Shown here one piece after another: positions 1 to 10,734 of a stretch of DNA of 64,000 nucleotides. The notes beneath the pieces were generated by a model that saw only the letters and a program-made list of their open reading frames with translations, did no database searches and had not been told where the DNA came from. A program made the translations under genes and the position numbers. The stretch is taken from NCBI GenBank assembly GCA_032622095.1, contig CP136066.1, positions 175,831,164-175,895,163 on the forward strand. The letters run 5' to 3'. The stretch is from Siphonodentalium dalli (taxonomy: Eukaryota; Mollusca; Scaphopoda; Gadilida; Siphonodentaliidae). Numbering within the stretch: the stretch's first letter is position 1; the number at the start of each line of letters is the position of its first letter.

Positions 1-346
1 GCATGAGCCTGATTGTGTTACAGAAGACAGCACAATGCAACTGGCTAATCACACACAAATGGCATAAACGCTCTTTATTAGTTCCATATAAGGAATTCAC
101 CAACAAAGAACGCTCTTTATGTTAGCCATCATAATATAAACAAACACCAGAAAAGTAACTTTTTATGCTTTTGTTTACATAACAATGGTCAAACATTTGA
201 CAATAACATACTGTTTATGCAATATTTCTTAGTTGTATACGGACAAAGTCTGTCTACATTTTGATGTTCTTTCTGTTTGTGGCGGTTTTTGACGGGTGAA
301 AATATTTTCACAGGATACCCACCGCCAAGGCCAACCGTACCTTTAA
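1..346 (-). mobile_element. TTAA-target MITE, copy 1, cut by the window edge
   Basis: This matches, in reverse orientation, the elements at 22251-22751 and 59512-60003. The shared end carries a GGCGGTGGGTA segment and closes with CCTTTAA. The inner part, with the AGCGTT/CTCTTTAT stretches, also matches. The end abuts satellite sequence at a TTAA that is normally part of the 60-bp unit, so it inserted into the satellite. No coding capacity is seen. Confidence 0.75.
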
Positions 347-1735
347 TAAGAGATAACTCATCACAATTATAATAATGAGAATCAATGAGACCCACACAAT
401 ACTTAATAAGAGATAACTCATCACAATTATAATAATGAGAATCAACGAGACATACACAATACTCAATAAGAGATAACTCATCACAATTATGATAATGGGT
501 ATCAACAAGACCTACACAATACTTAATAAGAGATAACTCATCACAATTATGATAATTAGAATCAATGATACCTACACGATACTTAATAAGAGATAACTCA
601 TCACAATTATGATAATGAGAATCAATGAGACCTACACAATACTTAATAAGAGATAACTCGTCACAATTATAATAATGGGAATCAACAAGACCTACACAAT
701 ACTTAATAAGAGATAACTCATCGCAATTATGATAATGAGAATCAATGAGACCTACATAATACTTAATAAGAGATAACTCGTCACAATTATGATAATGAGA
801 ATCAATGAGACCTACACAATACTTAATAAGAGATAACTCATCACAATTATGATAATGGGAATCAACCAGACCTACACAATACTTAATAGAGGTAACTCGT
901 CACAATTATGATAATGAGAATCAATGAGACCCACACAATACTTAATAAGAGATAACTCATCACAATTATAATAATGGGAATCAACAAGACCTACACAATA
1001 CTTAATAAGAGATATCTCGTCACAATTATGATAATGGGAATCAACCAGACCTACACAATACTTAATAAGAGATAACTCATCACAATTATAATAATGAGAA
1101 TCAATGAGACCCACACAATACTTAATAAGAGATAACTCATCACAATTATAATAATGAGAATCAACGAGACATACACAATACTCAATAAGAGATAACTCAT
1201 CACAATTATGATAATGGGTATCAACAAGACCTACACAATACTTAATAAGAGATAACTCATCACAATTATGATAATTAGAATCAATGATACCTACACGATA
1301 CTTAATAAGAGATAACTCATCACAATTATGATAATGAGAATCAATGAGACTTACACAGTACTAAATAACAGATAACTCATCACAATTATTATAATGAGAA
1401 TCATTGAGACATGCACAATACTTAATAAGAGATAACTCGTCACAATTATGATAATGAGAATCAATGAGTCATACACGATACTTAATAAGAGATAACTAAT
1501 CACACCTGTGATAATGAGAATCAATGAGACCCACAGAATACTTAATAAGAGATAACTCGTCACAATTATAATAATGAGAATCAATGAGACCTATACACAA
1601 TACTTAATAAGAGATAACTCATCACAATTATGATAATGAGAATCAATGAGATCCAAACGATACTCAATAAGAGATAACTCATCACAAGTATGATAATGAG
1701 AATCAATGAGACCTATACACAATACTTAATAAGAG
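347..1735. repeat. 60-bp satellite, block A (about 23 units)
   Basis: Near-perfect 60-bp period. Each unit carries AATAAGAGATAACTCATCAC, then ATTATGATAATGAGAATCAA and TGAGACCTACACAATACT. A run of variant units at about 361-600 recurs at about 1080-1320, giving a higher-order period of about 719 bp, or twelve units. Because 60 is a multiple of three, the array gives long false ORFs on the - strand. The same satellite occurs at 35691-38399 and 45688-46245. Confidence 0.95.
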
Positions 1736-1811
1736 AGAAGTAAGTAGTAGAACAAAATGGATAAATATGCTTTTCGAAACAACTACTGTCTGATGAAACC
1801 GAAGTAACTAA
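1736..1811. other. Left part of the cGLR upstream flank, next to a transposon insertion
   Basis: This stretch matches 46240-46316 upstream of cGLR copy 2. It includes an AACAAAATGGATA segment and ACTGTCTGATGAAACC. The match breaks at TAA (1809-1811), where the Harbinger-like element starts, and resumes at 5451. Confidence 0.85.
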
Positions 1812-2179
1812 GGCCCGTTCCAAACGACGGATTTTTGTCGACTCGAATCTAATTGTATTAAATCCGTCGGTGATGCGTCTGCGGTCGATATTGTTACAGA
1901 CGGACGCATCTTTGTCGCGTCGAATCTAATACATCGGTCGATTTATTTAAAGGTGGATTCCCGGTTACCGTCAACAATTGGTCACGCGTAGATATAGAGG
2001 CCTATATATACCGGTATATGTTATACATATATATACTAAAATACAGTATAAATTATGTATATATATATGCGCGACTGCAGCGCGAATATATGTGCTCATG
2101 TATATGAGGATGTATATAGTACATACATATATATAATATACTATAATAGGCGCTACAAATAAATGTTATATCGTGCAAC

Positions 2180-2887
2180 CAATTGCCATCTATATATGTG
2201 TATACCATGCATGTAAATACCGGTATACAAGAATTATTATAAATCAGAGACTACCACCCCCTATCACTTATAATAAGGATTACCGGAATATATTAATTAT
2301 TATAAATGATAGGCTACCACCCTATATCCTTTATAATAAGGAATACCGGTATATATGAATTATTATAATTCATAGGCTACTATCCATATCCCTCATAATA
2401 AGTAATGCTGGTTTATATGAATTATTATAAATCTGAGGCTACCACTCTGCCCCTTATAATAAGGAATACCGGAATATATTAATTATTATAAATCATAGGC
2501 TACCACCCTATATTCTTTATAATAAGGAACACCGTTATCTATGAATATTATAAATCATAGGCTACTATCCCTACCCCTCATAATAAGTAATACCGGTATA
2601 TATAAAGTATTATAAATCATAGGCTACCACTCTGCCCCTTATAATAAGTAATACCGGAATATATGAAGTATTATAAATAAGAGGTTACCACCCATATACC
2701 CCTCATAACAAGTAATGCCGGTATATATGAATTATTATTAATCAGTGGTACCACCCCTACCCCTTATAATAAGTAATATCGGTATAATTATTATACACCA
2801 GGGACTACCACCCCTATCCCTTACAATAAGGAATATCTGTCTATATGAATTATTATAAATCAGTTGCTACAACCCATATCCCTTATA
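2180..2887. repeat. Minisatellite of about 60 bp inside the Harbinger-like element
   Basis: About eleven diverged units, each with GAATTATTATAAATCA, then GGCTACCACCC, CCTTATAATAAG and TACCGGTATAT. The array is interrupted at 2888 by the palindromic element and a remnant continues at 4942-4990. Confidence 0.85.
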
Positions 2888-4941
2888 CCGGTGTAACACG
2901 ATATCTCCCCCCTGGGTATCTTCCCCCGCGGGGGAAGATACCCCGGGGTATCTTCCCCCCCCGCAGGGGAACATGCCCCGGGGTATCTTCCCCCCCATCC
3001 TGGGTATCTCCCCCCCCACTCGTACATTTTTTTTCCCTCACTTATTTTATATTATTATGGTAAGAAATGCCGAGAAAACTATTAATTTTTTTTTTTTTGT
3101 GGTTATTTTGAAGTTTAACTTAACCCAGTAATAGCATAAATATGTCAAAATATTACCTTATGATTCTATTGTTTAATTTGCTTTATATAGTCATGAAATG
3201 GCGAGAAATTAACTTTATATGAGCAAAATTTGATAAAGTAAGAATTTGGGGTGGGGGGGGGGGGGAAGATACCCAGGCCTGAGTATCTCCCCCCCCCCCA
3301 CCCAGCGCCTACATATGACAAAAATTAAACGTATGATTTTATTGCTTAATTTGCTTTATATAGTCATGAAATGGCGAGAAATTAACTTTATATGAGCAAA
3401 ATATGATAGAGTAACAATTTGGGGTGGGGGCGGGAAGATACCCAGGCCTGAGTATATTCCCCCCCCCCCCCCCCACCCCCACCCAGCGCCTACATATGAA
3501 AAAATTAAACGTATGATTTTATTGCTTAATTTGCTTTATATAGTCATGAATTGGCGAGAAATTAACTTTATATGAGCAAAATTTGATAGAGTAAGAATTT
3601 GGGGTGGGAAGATACCCAGGCCTGAGTATCTTCCCCCCCACCCAACACCTACATATGACAAAAATTAAACGTATGATTTTATTGCTTAATTTGCTTTATA
3701 TAGTCATGAAATGGCGAGAAAATAACTTTATATCAGCAAAATTTGATCGAGTAATAATTTGGGGTGGGGGGAGATACCCAAGCCTGAGTATCTCCCCCCC
3801 CCCCACACAGCGCCTACATATGACAAAAATTAAACGTATGATTTTATTGCTTAATTTGCTTTATATAGTCATGAAATGGCGAGAAAATAACTTTATATCA
3901 GCAAAATTTGATCGAGTAATAATTTGGGGTGGGGGGAGATACCCAGGCCTGAGTATCTTCCCCCCCACACAGCGCCTACATATGACAAAAATTAAACGTA
4001 TGATAAAATCATACGTTTAATTTTTGTCTTATGTAGGTGCTGGGTGGGTGGGGGGGGGGAGGGAAGATACTCAGGCCTGGGTATCTCCCCCCCCCCCACC
4101 CCAAATTCTTACTCTAATCAAATTTTGCTCATATAAAGTTAATTTCTCGCCATTTCATGACTATATAAAGCAAATTAAGCAATAAAATCATACGTTTAAT
4201 TTTTGTCATATGTAGGCGCTGGGTGGGGGGGGGGGAAGATACTCAGGCCTGGGTATCTCCCCCCACCCCAAATTCTTACTCTAATCAAATTTTGCTCATA
4301 TAAAGTTAATTTCTCGCCATTTCATGACTATATAAAGCAAATTAAGCAATAAAATCATACGTTTAATTTTGTCATATGTTGGCGCTGGGTGGGGGGGAAG
4401 ATACTCAGGCCTGGGTATCTCCCCCCACCCCATATTCTTACTCTATCAAATTTTGCTCATATAAAGTTAATTTCTCGCCATTTCATAACTATATAAAGCA
4501 AATTAAGCAATAAAATCATATGTTTAATTTTTGTCATATGTAGCCGCTGGGTGGGGGGGGGGAGGAGATACTCAGGCCTGGATATTTCCCCTCCCTCCCT
4601 CCCACCCCAAATTCTTACTCTATTAAATTGTTCTCATATAAAGTTAATTTCTCGCCATTTCATGACAATATAAAGCAAAATAAACGATAAAATCGTAAGG
4701 TAATATTTTGACATATTTATGCTATTGGGTTGTTAAGTTAACTTCAAAATAAAAAAAAATTTTAATTTTTTTTTTAATAGTTTTCTCGGCATTTCTTACC
4801 ATAATAATATATAATAAGTGAGGGAAAAAAAATATATGAGTGGGGGGGAAGATACCCAGGGCGGGGGGGAGATACCCCGGGGTATCTCCCCCCCCCGGGG
4901 GGGGGAAGATACCCAGGGGGGGAGATAAACTGTTACACCGG
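2888..4941. mobile_element. Giant palindromic TA-target element, 2.05 kb
   Basis: The ends are CCGGTGTAACA and its complement, flanked by TATA on both sides (TA or TATA duplication). The interior is two facing sets of units of about 175 bp containing TTGCTTTATATAGTCATGAA and ATGGCGAGAAA. About five units run forward up to 4004, then about four run in reverse from 4008. The centre of symmetry is near 4006. C- and G-runs join the units. A 326-bp relative with the same ends lies at 17221-17546. No ORF of interest is seen; the 138-codon ORF is made of repeat units. Confidence 0.85.
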
Positions 4942-5453
4942 TATATATGAATTATTATAAATCATTGATATTATATCCATTATAAGATGTGAGTCAGGGA
5001 CATGCCATGTTCGTTGAGAAATCCAACTGCCATAATAATTAAAATTTTCACAATGTTACCTAAGCAATTTTTATAGATATATCTTTCTTTACAACAAAGA
5101 GAGCGTGCGACAAATGACGTCATGTGGGTATTTCCGCAGATAAGGGGAACTCCCTCATTATTATACCATTATCATATCATTATCATAGCATTTGCATTCG
5201 TTATTCGGAAACTTTCGGCTCTTATCGTCACATGTATTACATTCGAGTCGACAAAAATCCGTCGTTTGAAACCAAGACGGATTTCAGACGCATCACCGAC
5301 GAAGATTCGTCTGAATTGGACGGAGATTCGTCTGTGGTGCGTCTGACACGGATCTAATTGTTTCAAACGTCGCATTTTAGACGCATTTAATACAATTGTG
5401 GGTCTGGTATTAGATTCGAGTCGACAAAAATCCGTCGTTTGGAACGGGCCTAA

Positions 5454-6081
5454 CCAGTACAGCTAGCCACGGGATTTTATAAAGTGTAATGTATATCCAA
5501 CCCCATAAATGTTGATACACAGTCTGCTCCATTCAAACAGGGGGGTAATCAACTGGAAATAGACCACAGTGTTTATATATAGTGATCAGCTGGGAATTGG
5601 ATACGGATACATGATCTTGAACTCATCTCAGCCCAATTTCCATTGATCAACATGCGTGGTATGGACATTCTCAGATATAACAAATATTTTTGGGTGGCTT
5701 AATAGTTTAATTTCTTGAATCAAGAACAAAATAAGTTTACATGGAAGTCCACTTTTGAAAAGATGTCTGTTTTACAGAATCTGATCTTATTGTGCATGAG
5801 AACAGTGAAGTTAACAATAATTTGAAAATGGGGTTATAATTTCCTTTAAATGGTTCTTCAATATCGTGTCACAGTAATCGACAGTACTAAATTAAAAAAA
5901 ACTAAATTAGAGACAGATATTATATATACTGATTATCCCATGCACCCCGAATTACAATAGGCCATCATTAACACCCCGTTAAGTAATCTCCGTTATATTC
6001 ACGAACGCTATATATTCTACCCGTCATATCAAAACCTGATAAAATCCAAATTACATTGTTATATTCATTTCTTATTTTCAG
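5454..6081 (+). other. Upstream region of cGLR copy 1 with a predicted 3' splice site
   Basis: The segment aligns with 46317-46650 and 47420-47457 upstream of copy 2. Both copies end in a pyrimidine-rich stretch plus CAG (TTATTTTCAG here) followed by AAAGACGACATG. This is a good 3' splice site, so the end of a 5' UTR intron is inferred. The first exon was not located. Copy 2 has a 700-bp CAT expansion that is absent here. Confidence 0.6.
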
Positions 6082-6215
6082 AAAGACGACATGTTATTTA
6101 TTTCCCACTCACGTGAACTGAACAAAGTCTTGGATGTCCAACATTGACAAGTGGATTAATAATGGCACCATCTTCTTAAAATGGTTCGTCTGAGTAAGGT
6201 ATCTATTTATTAATT
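6082..6215 (+). promoter_or_regulatory. 5' UTR of cGLR copy 1
   Basis: Sequence between the inferred 3' splice site and the start ATG. It matches 47458-47603 of copy 2 closely, apart from short indels, and carries a short upstream ORF. Confidence 0.5.
6091..6147 (+). CDS. Conserved upstream ORF, 18 codons, copy 1
   Basis: It begins MLFISHSREL and ends DVQH. The matching position in copy 2 (47467-47523) has an ORF of exactly the same length that ends DVRH; the differences are substitutions, with no indel or premature stop. It stops 68 bases before the main ATG. A short upstream ORF of this kind often limits translation of the main ORF, but that role is inferred here. Confidence 0.4.
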   Translation: MLFISHSRELNKVLDVQH

Positions 6216-8168
6216 ATGGAGTCCTTGTCACGAAGTTATAACCGGATTCTGCTGCAAAGTCATGCCAGTAGAGAAACAACACGTCTGTCGACTGATCGTT
6301 ATCAAGTTACATTAGTAGGGAGCGCCGCGAGCGGAGTTTATATTACAGGAAGCGATCGAGATATTCTGATCGAACCTCGAAACATAATAATAGATGAATC
6401 CAGCTTGAGATACCGACATGACCTCCCATGTTATGTCCGGATATCTACTGAGGGGTTAGCTGGGCTCGTACCAAGCGTTCTCTTGGGTGACGGGGAATAC
6501 GTGCTGGCTGATCCCATCAGAGACATGCGTGAAGAGATCTTTGGAGGAACTATAGAGGCTGATGGATTATCAAAGGTTGGTATGATACTCGAAGGTGGAT
6601 CCATCACAACCGACGTTGTTCCACAACTAAGAATAAGTAGAATACCACAGACAGCACGCTTATTTTCCACACGTGACCGGTCATGGCCATCGGACCACAT
6701 TATATCGCTAATTAGCTCCGGGGAATTCCACCTTGCGGCACGACCTGCTCCATCAGACCCGGACAGTGGGCACGATTTCTGTCTGTCGTTCGCTAAGGCA
6801 GAAGTCGTGCTGTTGAGAACAATGTCAGTTAACCAGATACTCAGTATAAAGCTTTTGAAAGCAATCCGACACGACATTAATTTTGGCCGGGTAGTGTTGA
6901 CGTCCTACCATCTGAAAACGTCAGCTCTCTGGCATTTCGAGCAGACGGACGCTCGATTCTGGGAAAATGACGTATCAGTAGTGGATATATTAAAGAGACT
7001 TGATCAGTATTTAAAAGGAAGATTCCTACCTCATTATTTTGTTCCTGAAATGAACTTGTTGACTGGTGTCTCGGAATCTGATCTTATATATATCCGGATA
7101 CGTCTGTGGTCTCTTCTCGGGTTGTTTATCATCACTGATGATATCGCGGGAATGACACCACACACAAGGCTGAATCTCACATGTTTTATATTTGATAATT
7201 TAAGTAGACAACTCTCTGAAACAAAGCCTGCTATCACGCAGACGGTTCATATGTCTCATATCAGGAACACCATAGAAGCAGCAGAGGTCATGTATGGAAC
7301 CGGCATTCTATCCCATGACATGAAACAACGAGTATCCGCATCTTTATTGGTGAGGTTTTCAATCCATGCAGTCAGTAGCCAGCATATAGACGAAGTTAAA
7401 TCATGTCTGACGTCAGTTAATAAGACGGTTGATCTTTGGATGTATTCTAGACAACATGAATATAGTTCATATGCCGACTTTGTTGCATATATGTCTATAA
7501 TTGTGGATTCAAATAAGGACCCTTTAAAAGATTTCTTCGTGATAACATCGACAGGTAAAAATAAAGGAGGCCGTCGTGCCGCCAGAAGAGCATTACGAAA
7601 ATCAGAAAAAATAATGAATAAATGGTTGGCTTTTGTCGATGATGTCATTACCAAGTTACAATCATACGGGAACATTGTTGCTGATCAAGTGTCACGTGAT
7701 ATCTCACACAAGTCACGTTGTGACAGCCGCATGAGCGGCAATCGATGCGAGGAAAATGTCGACCAACTTTCCTATAAAATTACCAAAGAGTTGCTAACGT
7801 TTGCATTCGATCATATTGGAAAGTTCAGTTATCCTCTCGATAATGACACTTATTCCTTCAGGCCGGAGCCAGTCGGCGACTTCGGTGGAAACATTGTCAT
7901 ATTATATGATGTTATCGAGAGAATGTTCCTCAACGTTGAGTATGCTCTCGTTATGAGCGCTCGGGCCAAGACATCTCGCGGATCATGTGATCAGACGGGA
8001 AGAATAAAGCGAACGATGAATCCTGAGAGTCTAGAATATCGATGTTACTTGGCGTTGTTAGCTTTAATCAGGGTGCTGGGTGAATTCTACATGTTGTGTT
8101 CTGTGTCAAGTGAGCATCACGGATGGAATTACTGGCCGCCACATTCCGCCGAGAGAATTGTTAGGTAA
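6216..8168 (+). CDS. Mab-21/cGAS-like nucleotidyltransferase (cGLR), copy 1
   Basis: A 650-residue single-exon ORF. The N-terminal half is a nucleotidyltransferase core: a short helix (about 5-20), the G35-S36 motif in LVGSAASG, acidic pair D47 and D49 in SDRDILIEP, and the third acidic residue D133 in TTDVVPQL. A Mab-21 helical half follows, with SFAKAEVVLL (191-200), SYHLKTSALWHFE (230-242) and LPHYFVPEMNLL (271-282). These are hallmarks of the cGAS/cGLR/Mab-21 family, which make cyclic dinucleotides after binding a nucleic acid or other ligand. With all three acidic residues kept, an active enzyme is plausible, but product and ligand cannot be read from sequence. No cGAS-type H-C-C-C zinc thumb is evident. 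Residues after about 310 match no domain I recognise; a basic patch lies at 448-465 (GKNKGGRRAARRALRK region). The start is supported by alignment with copy 2. Confidence 0.88.
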   Translation: MESLSRSYNRILLQSHASRETTRLSTDRYQVTLVGSAASGVYITGSDRDILIEPRNIIIDESSLRYRHDLPCYVRISTEGLAGLVPSVLLGDGEYVLADPIRDMREEIFGGTIEADGLSKVGMILEGGSITTDVVPQLRISRIPQTARLFSTRDRSWPSDHIISLISSGEFHLAARPAPSDPDSGHDFCLSFAKAEVVLLRTMSVNQILSIKLLKAIRHDINFGRVVLTSYHLKTSALWHFEQTDARFWENDVSVVDILKRLDQYLKGRFLPHYFVPEMNLLTGVSESDLIYIRIRLWSLLGLFIITDDIAGMTPHTRLNLTCFIFDNLSRQLSETKPAITQTVHMSHIRNTIEAAEVMYGTGILSHDMKQRVSASLLVRFSIHAVSSQHIDEVKSCLTSVNKTVDLWMYSRQHEYSSYADFVAYMSIIVDSNKDPLKDFFVITSTGKNKGGRRAARRALRKSEKIMNKWLAFVDDVITKLQSYGNIVADQVSRDISHKSRCDSRMSGNRCEENVDQLSYKITKELLTFAFDHIGKFSYPLDNDTYSFRPEPVGDFGGNIVILYDVIERMFLNVEYALVMSARAKTSRGSCDQTGRIKRTMNPESLEYRCYLALLALIRVLGEFYMLCSVSSEHHGWNYWPPHSAERIVR

Positions 8169-8712
8169 ACTTCTACGCCATTGAAGCTGAATGCGAAACA
8201 TGATCACACATAAACTCGAGGAAGGAACTAACTGTTTTCCAAGGCGACAATGTTTATACCATGCATTTGTCGATGCTGTTTAGAACATACATCATTTTGT
8301 GCAAAAAAATCAAAACAGGCTGTATATAATACAAGTGGATATGCTTCGAGTCAGAACTGTATCTTGTCAAACTCAGTGATTTTGATACTGCCCTCAGATT
8401 TACACCAGATTTGACTACCAACATTCACAGGTACCATAAATGTATATACGATTCACAGACAACCTGAATCGACAGAATCATGATATAGATTACAGAAATC
8501 AATAGAATATAAAGAATATTTTATTTCACCAGAAATTTCTTACTCATAGTATCACCCAATCAACTGGCAGTGTTTTATGTTGGTTCGAGATACCCTGTAA
8601 ATTTAATAAGGGGCATATTTCACCTTATAGAGTAACCATAGTTACCACACACACGCACACGCACACCCACTGCATCGAGTTGGACAACTATATCCATCAA
8701 CAGGTATCAAAG
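8169..8712 (+). other. 3' flank of cGLR copy 1
   Basis: The first 50 bases match the region after copy 2 (GATCACACATAAACTCG). Further homologous pieces are GTTGGTTCGA, ATACCCTGTAAAT and GAGTAACCATAGTTACCACA. Copy 2 has these pieces too, some of them duplicated. A CACACGCACAC microsatellite lies at 8650-8670. The 3' end of the transcript probably lies in here, but no clear polyadenylation site was chosen. Confidence 0.5.
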
Positions 8713-9105
8713 ATGGATGGAACTCATGTTCTCACGTTTCATGGTCCGAGAGCAAAAAAATCCTTATCTCGCAATGTGCCTATACGTTTGGCACAACTAT
8801 TGAACAAAACATCATACGATAACCAAACAACGTGCTCCCACTGCCGCGAAACATTCTCCAATCTAGTGTTGCACATGTACAACGACTTTTCCATCTTCGC
8901 TCAGGAAAGACGCAACTCATTCTGGTACTTTGTTATTGCTTGTTATATAATTGATATGTTCAATATTTTGGAAAGATTGAGTGATGAAACGTTTCTTGCG
9001 TACTGTTTTGATGGATGCATAAGCACTGCGGTTAACTTAGTTTGCAACGAAGAACAACTCTTCAGATCCTGCATTCGATTTATCTTCGAATTATGGGCGA
9101 GTTGA
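8713..9105 (+). pseudogene. 130-codon ORF, possible reverse-transcriptase C-terminal tail
   Basis: Open from ATG at 8713 and also open upstream to 8680. The middle has C-x2-C-x9-H (CSHCRETFSNLVLH), followed about ten residues on by a RRNSFW segment and LERLSDETFL. The spacing recalls the zinc-knuckle tail after the polymerase domain of some non-LTR retrotransposons. The final cysteine of that motif is missing and no polymerase lies upstream. The ATGGATGGAAC start region recurs near 50180 and 50342 after copy 2, so it belongs to the duplicated unit. It could also be an unrelated small gene. Confidence 0.3.
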
Positions 9106-10139
9106 CTCAGTTGAGTATTCTTTCATCTCCCGTCGATACGGTCTGGAGTGAATAGTTAACCTCTACATACACATATTCCGGCTTTCCCCAAGTCACTAAA
9201 TTCCGTTTAATCATTTACGTGATTTCTCAGGAATATAATTATACAGCTTATTACTATGATATAATCTAGAGGGGGGGGGGGTCTGCAAAATAATCTTCCG
9301 TATATAGGGCCGGGGTGGGTGGGTGGTCCAGTGGCCGAAAAAATAGTGCTTGTAAATATTTTCCAAAATGGGTTTTTTTTCAAACAATTTACAAGTACTG
9401 ACCATGTAATGTTGTATATAGGCATGTTAGTACCATGCTTGTTGGTATATGGCTATATATGCAGCTAAACTGACTCTTTAGCCTCAGATTTAGCAACATT
9501 CTGGATTTTACAGGATCCCGGACCACTTCACAGTGGACCACCGTAATATCGTTCAGGAAACTTATGATCAATGGAAGAAATATTTAGTAACAAAATTAAT
9601 ATATTACCCAGTTGTATACCTGAATAAAAGTAATAAAACAAATAAACTGTATCACAAATTGGATACTACATGATGAATATTCAATGATGACTAGATATCA
9701 TTAACCTGATTGTTGCATAACATGCAATTGAAAAGGGTATCTCATAAATTTCTAATGTCTGAAATACTGTCTTGTTCTGGCATGTAATCAAATTAATTCC
9801 TTCTGGTTATTTCTCATATTGAATGATTGCAAGTAATGTTAATTTGCAACAATTATCCAAATAAAACTGAATTGGTTATGATGAATGACCGTTACTGTTT
9901 ACTGCTCAGACAATCCCAACTGAAGGTGACGCTATTCTCATTGAATTTCCGAACTTTATCTTGGAGCTTTACTGCTCAACAAGACTAAACTAAAATACTA
10001 ATTGTATACTGTTATCACTTACAAATAGATGAACTGAAATAATGTGATGCATTCAGATGCATTGAGAAATGACATTCAATTCTTCATTCTGGTCTATCAC
10101 CATTCCAAACCACATCAAAATTCGACAACCGACACTTTA
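9106..10139. other. No gene seen; one G/C-rich repeat fragment
   Basis: At 9265-9360 a G-run and GGTGGGTGGGTGGTCC resemble the C/G-rich repeats at 15780, 16610 and 23800. The rest is AT-rich sequence without recognisable genes or arrays. Confidence 0.5.
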
Positions 10140-10362
10140 CTTATATTGCAAAAACGTTGTACGGACTAAATTTCATAAAGTCGAACAGGGCCCATAACTC
10201 TGGTAGGCATTGATGGTCACAACCCGTGATATTATGCATATTCGTTCCCCATTTCTGGCCCGTCACCATGCCATAGGGCATCAAAATATGACAACCGACT
10301 CTTGAGTTATAATGCAAAATGTTTGTACGGACGGACGGCTCGAAACGACAACTATATACCCG
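10140..10362. repeat. Dispersed invertebrate repeat tail
   Basis: Contains two diverged tandem copies (ATTGCAAAA, then ATAATGCAAAATGTTTGTAC) and ends in ACGGACGGACGG. Repeats with this kind of ending are common in mollusc DNA. The assignment is by style only. Confidence 0.4.
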
Positions 10363-10365
10363 CAC

Positions 10366-10690
10366 TGCCAAAAATAATTTCTTAATAAGATAAAATATCT
10401 TGAAACAAGAAAAACTATTTCCTGAAACAGGAAAATAAATCTTATTTTGGGAAATATTCCCCCCAAGTCTGCTACATCAAGAAAATTTAAGAAACTCCCA
10501 CCAGACAAGAGATAGTTTTCTCAAATAAGATAGATTTTAGTCTTGAAACAAGAAACAATTTCCTTACTAAGAAAATGACTTCAAAAATTAAATATATATT
10601 TCTTGTTTCAAGATTTTTTTTCTAAGTTAAGAAATACTTAAAGAAAATATTTCTAAACCAAGAATTAATTGTTATGTAGAAATTACTGCT
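10366..10690. repeat. TTCTTG/CAAGAA-rich element with CACTGCCAAAAAT end
   Basis: It begins CACTGCCAAAAATAATTTC and then holds many short inverted motifs such as CTTGAAACAAGAAA and TTCCTGAAACAGGAAA. A related block at 22860-23405 ends in ATTTTTGGCAG, the complement of this start. It probably belongs to a DNA transposon family with these ends. Confidence 0.55.
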
Positions 10691-10734
10691 GTATTGGAAT
10701 AACTAAAAGTCCAACGAGAGCAAAATTGTGATCA

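Larger units (their letters stand above)
1812..5450. mobile_element. PIF/Harbinger-like non-autonomous DNA transposon, 3.64 kb
   Basis: The ends form a perfect 42-bp inverted repeat starting GGCCCGTTCCAAACGACGGA. TAA flanks both sides (1809-1811 and 5451-5453). The paralogous locus at 46314-46316 has a single TAA and no insert, so this is a filled site with a 3-bp target duplication. Three-bp TAA/TTA duplications are typical of PIF/Harbinger. Subterminal regions (1850-1950 and 5230-5400) carry scattered GACGCATC/CGTCTG motifs that could bind a transposase. No transposase ORF is seen inside. The interior holds a minisatellite and a nested palindromic element. Confidence 0.8.

Noticed and set aside
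189-1584. Several - strand ORFs of 66-80 codons (SHYYNCDELSLIKYCVGL-type)
   Set aside because: They are the 60-bp satellite read in a frame that happens to lack stops; the period is a multiple of three. The same applies at 35529-38325 and 45942-46286.
347-1735. CRISPR-like array
   Set aside because: The repeat is contiguous 60-bp satellite with no unique spacers, and the sequence is animal-like.
3604-4020. 138-codon ORF
   Set aside because: It is made of three copies of the repeat unit of about 175 bp in the palindromic element.
6431-7675. Three - strand ORFs inside cGLR copy 1 (up to 148 codons)
   Set aside because: Shadow frames of the real gene; they have no family features and copy 2 shows the same effect at 47855-49072.
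6216-8168. Bacterial CD-NTase or viral origin for the cGLR genes
   Set aside because: The Mab-21 half, splice site upstream, and invertebrate repeats around it all point to an animal gene.
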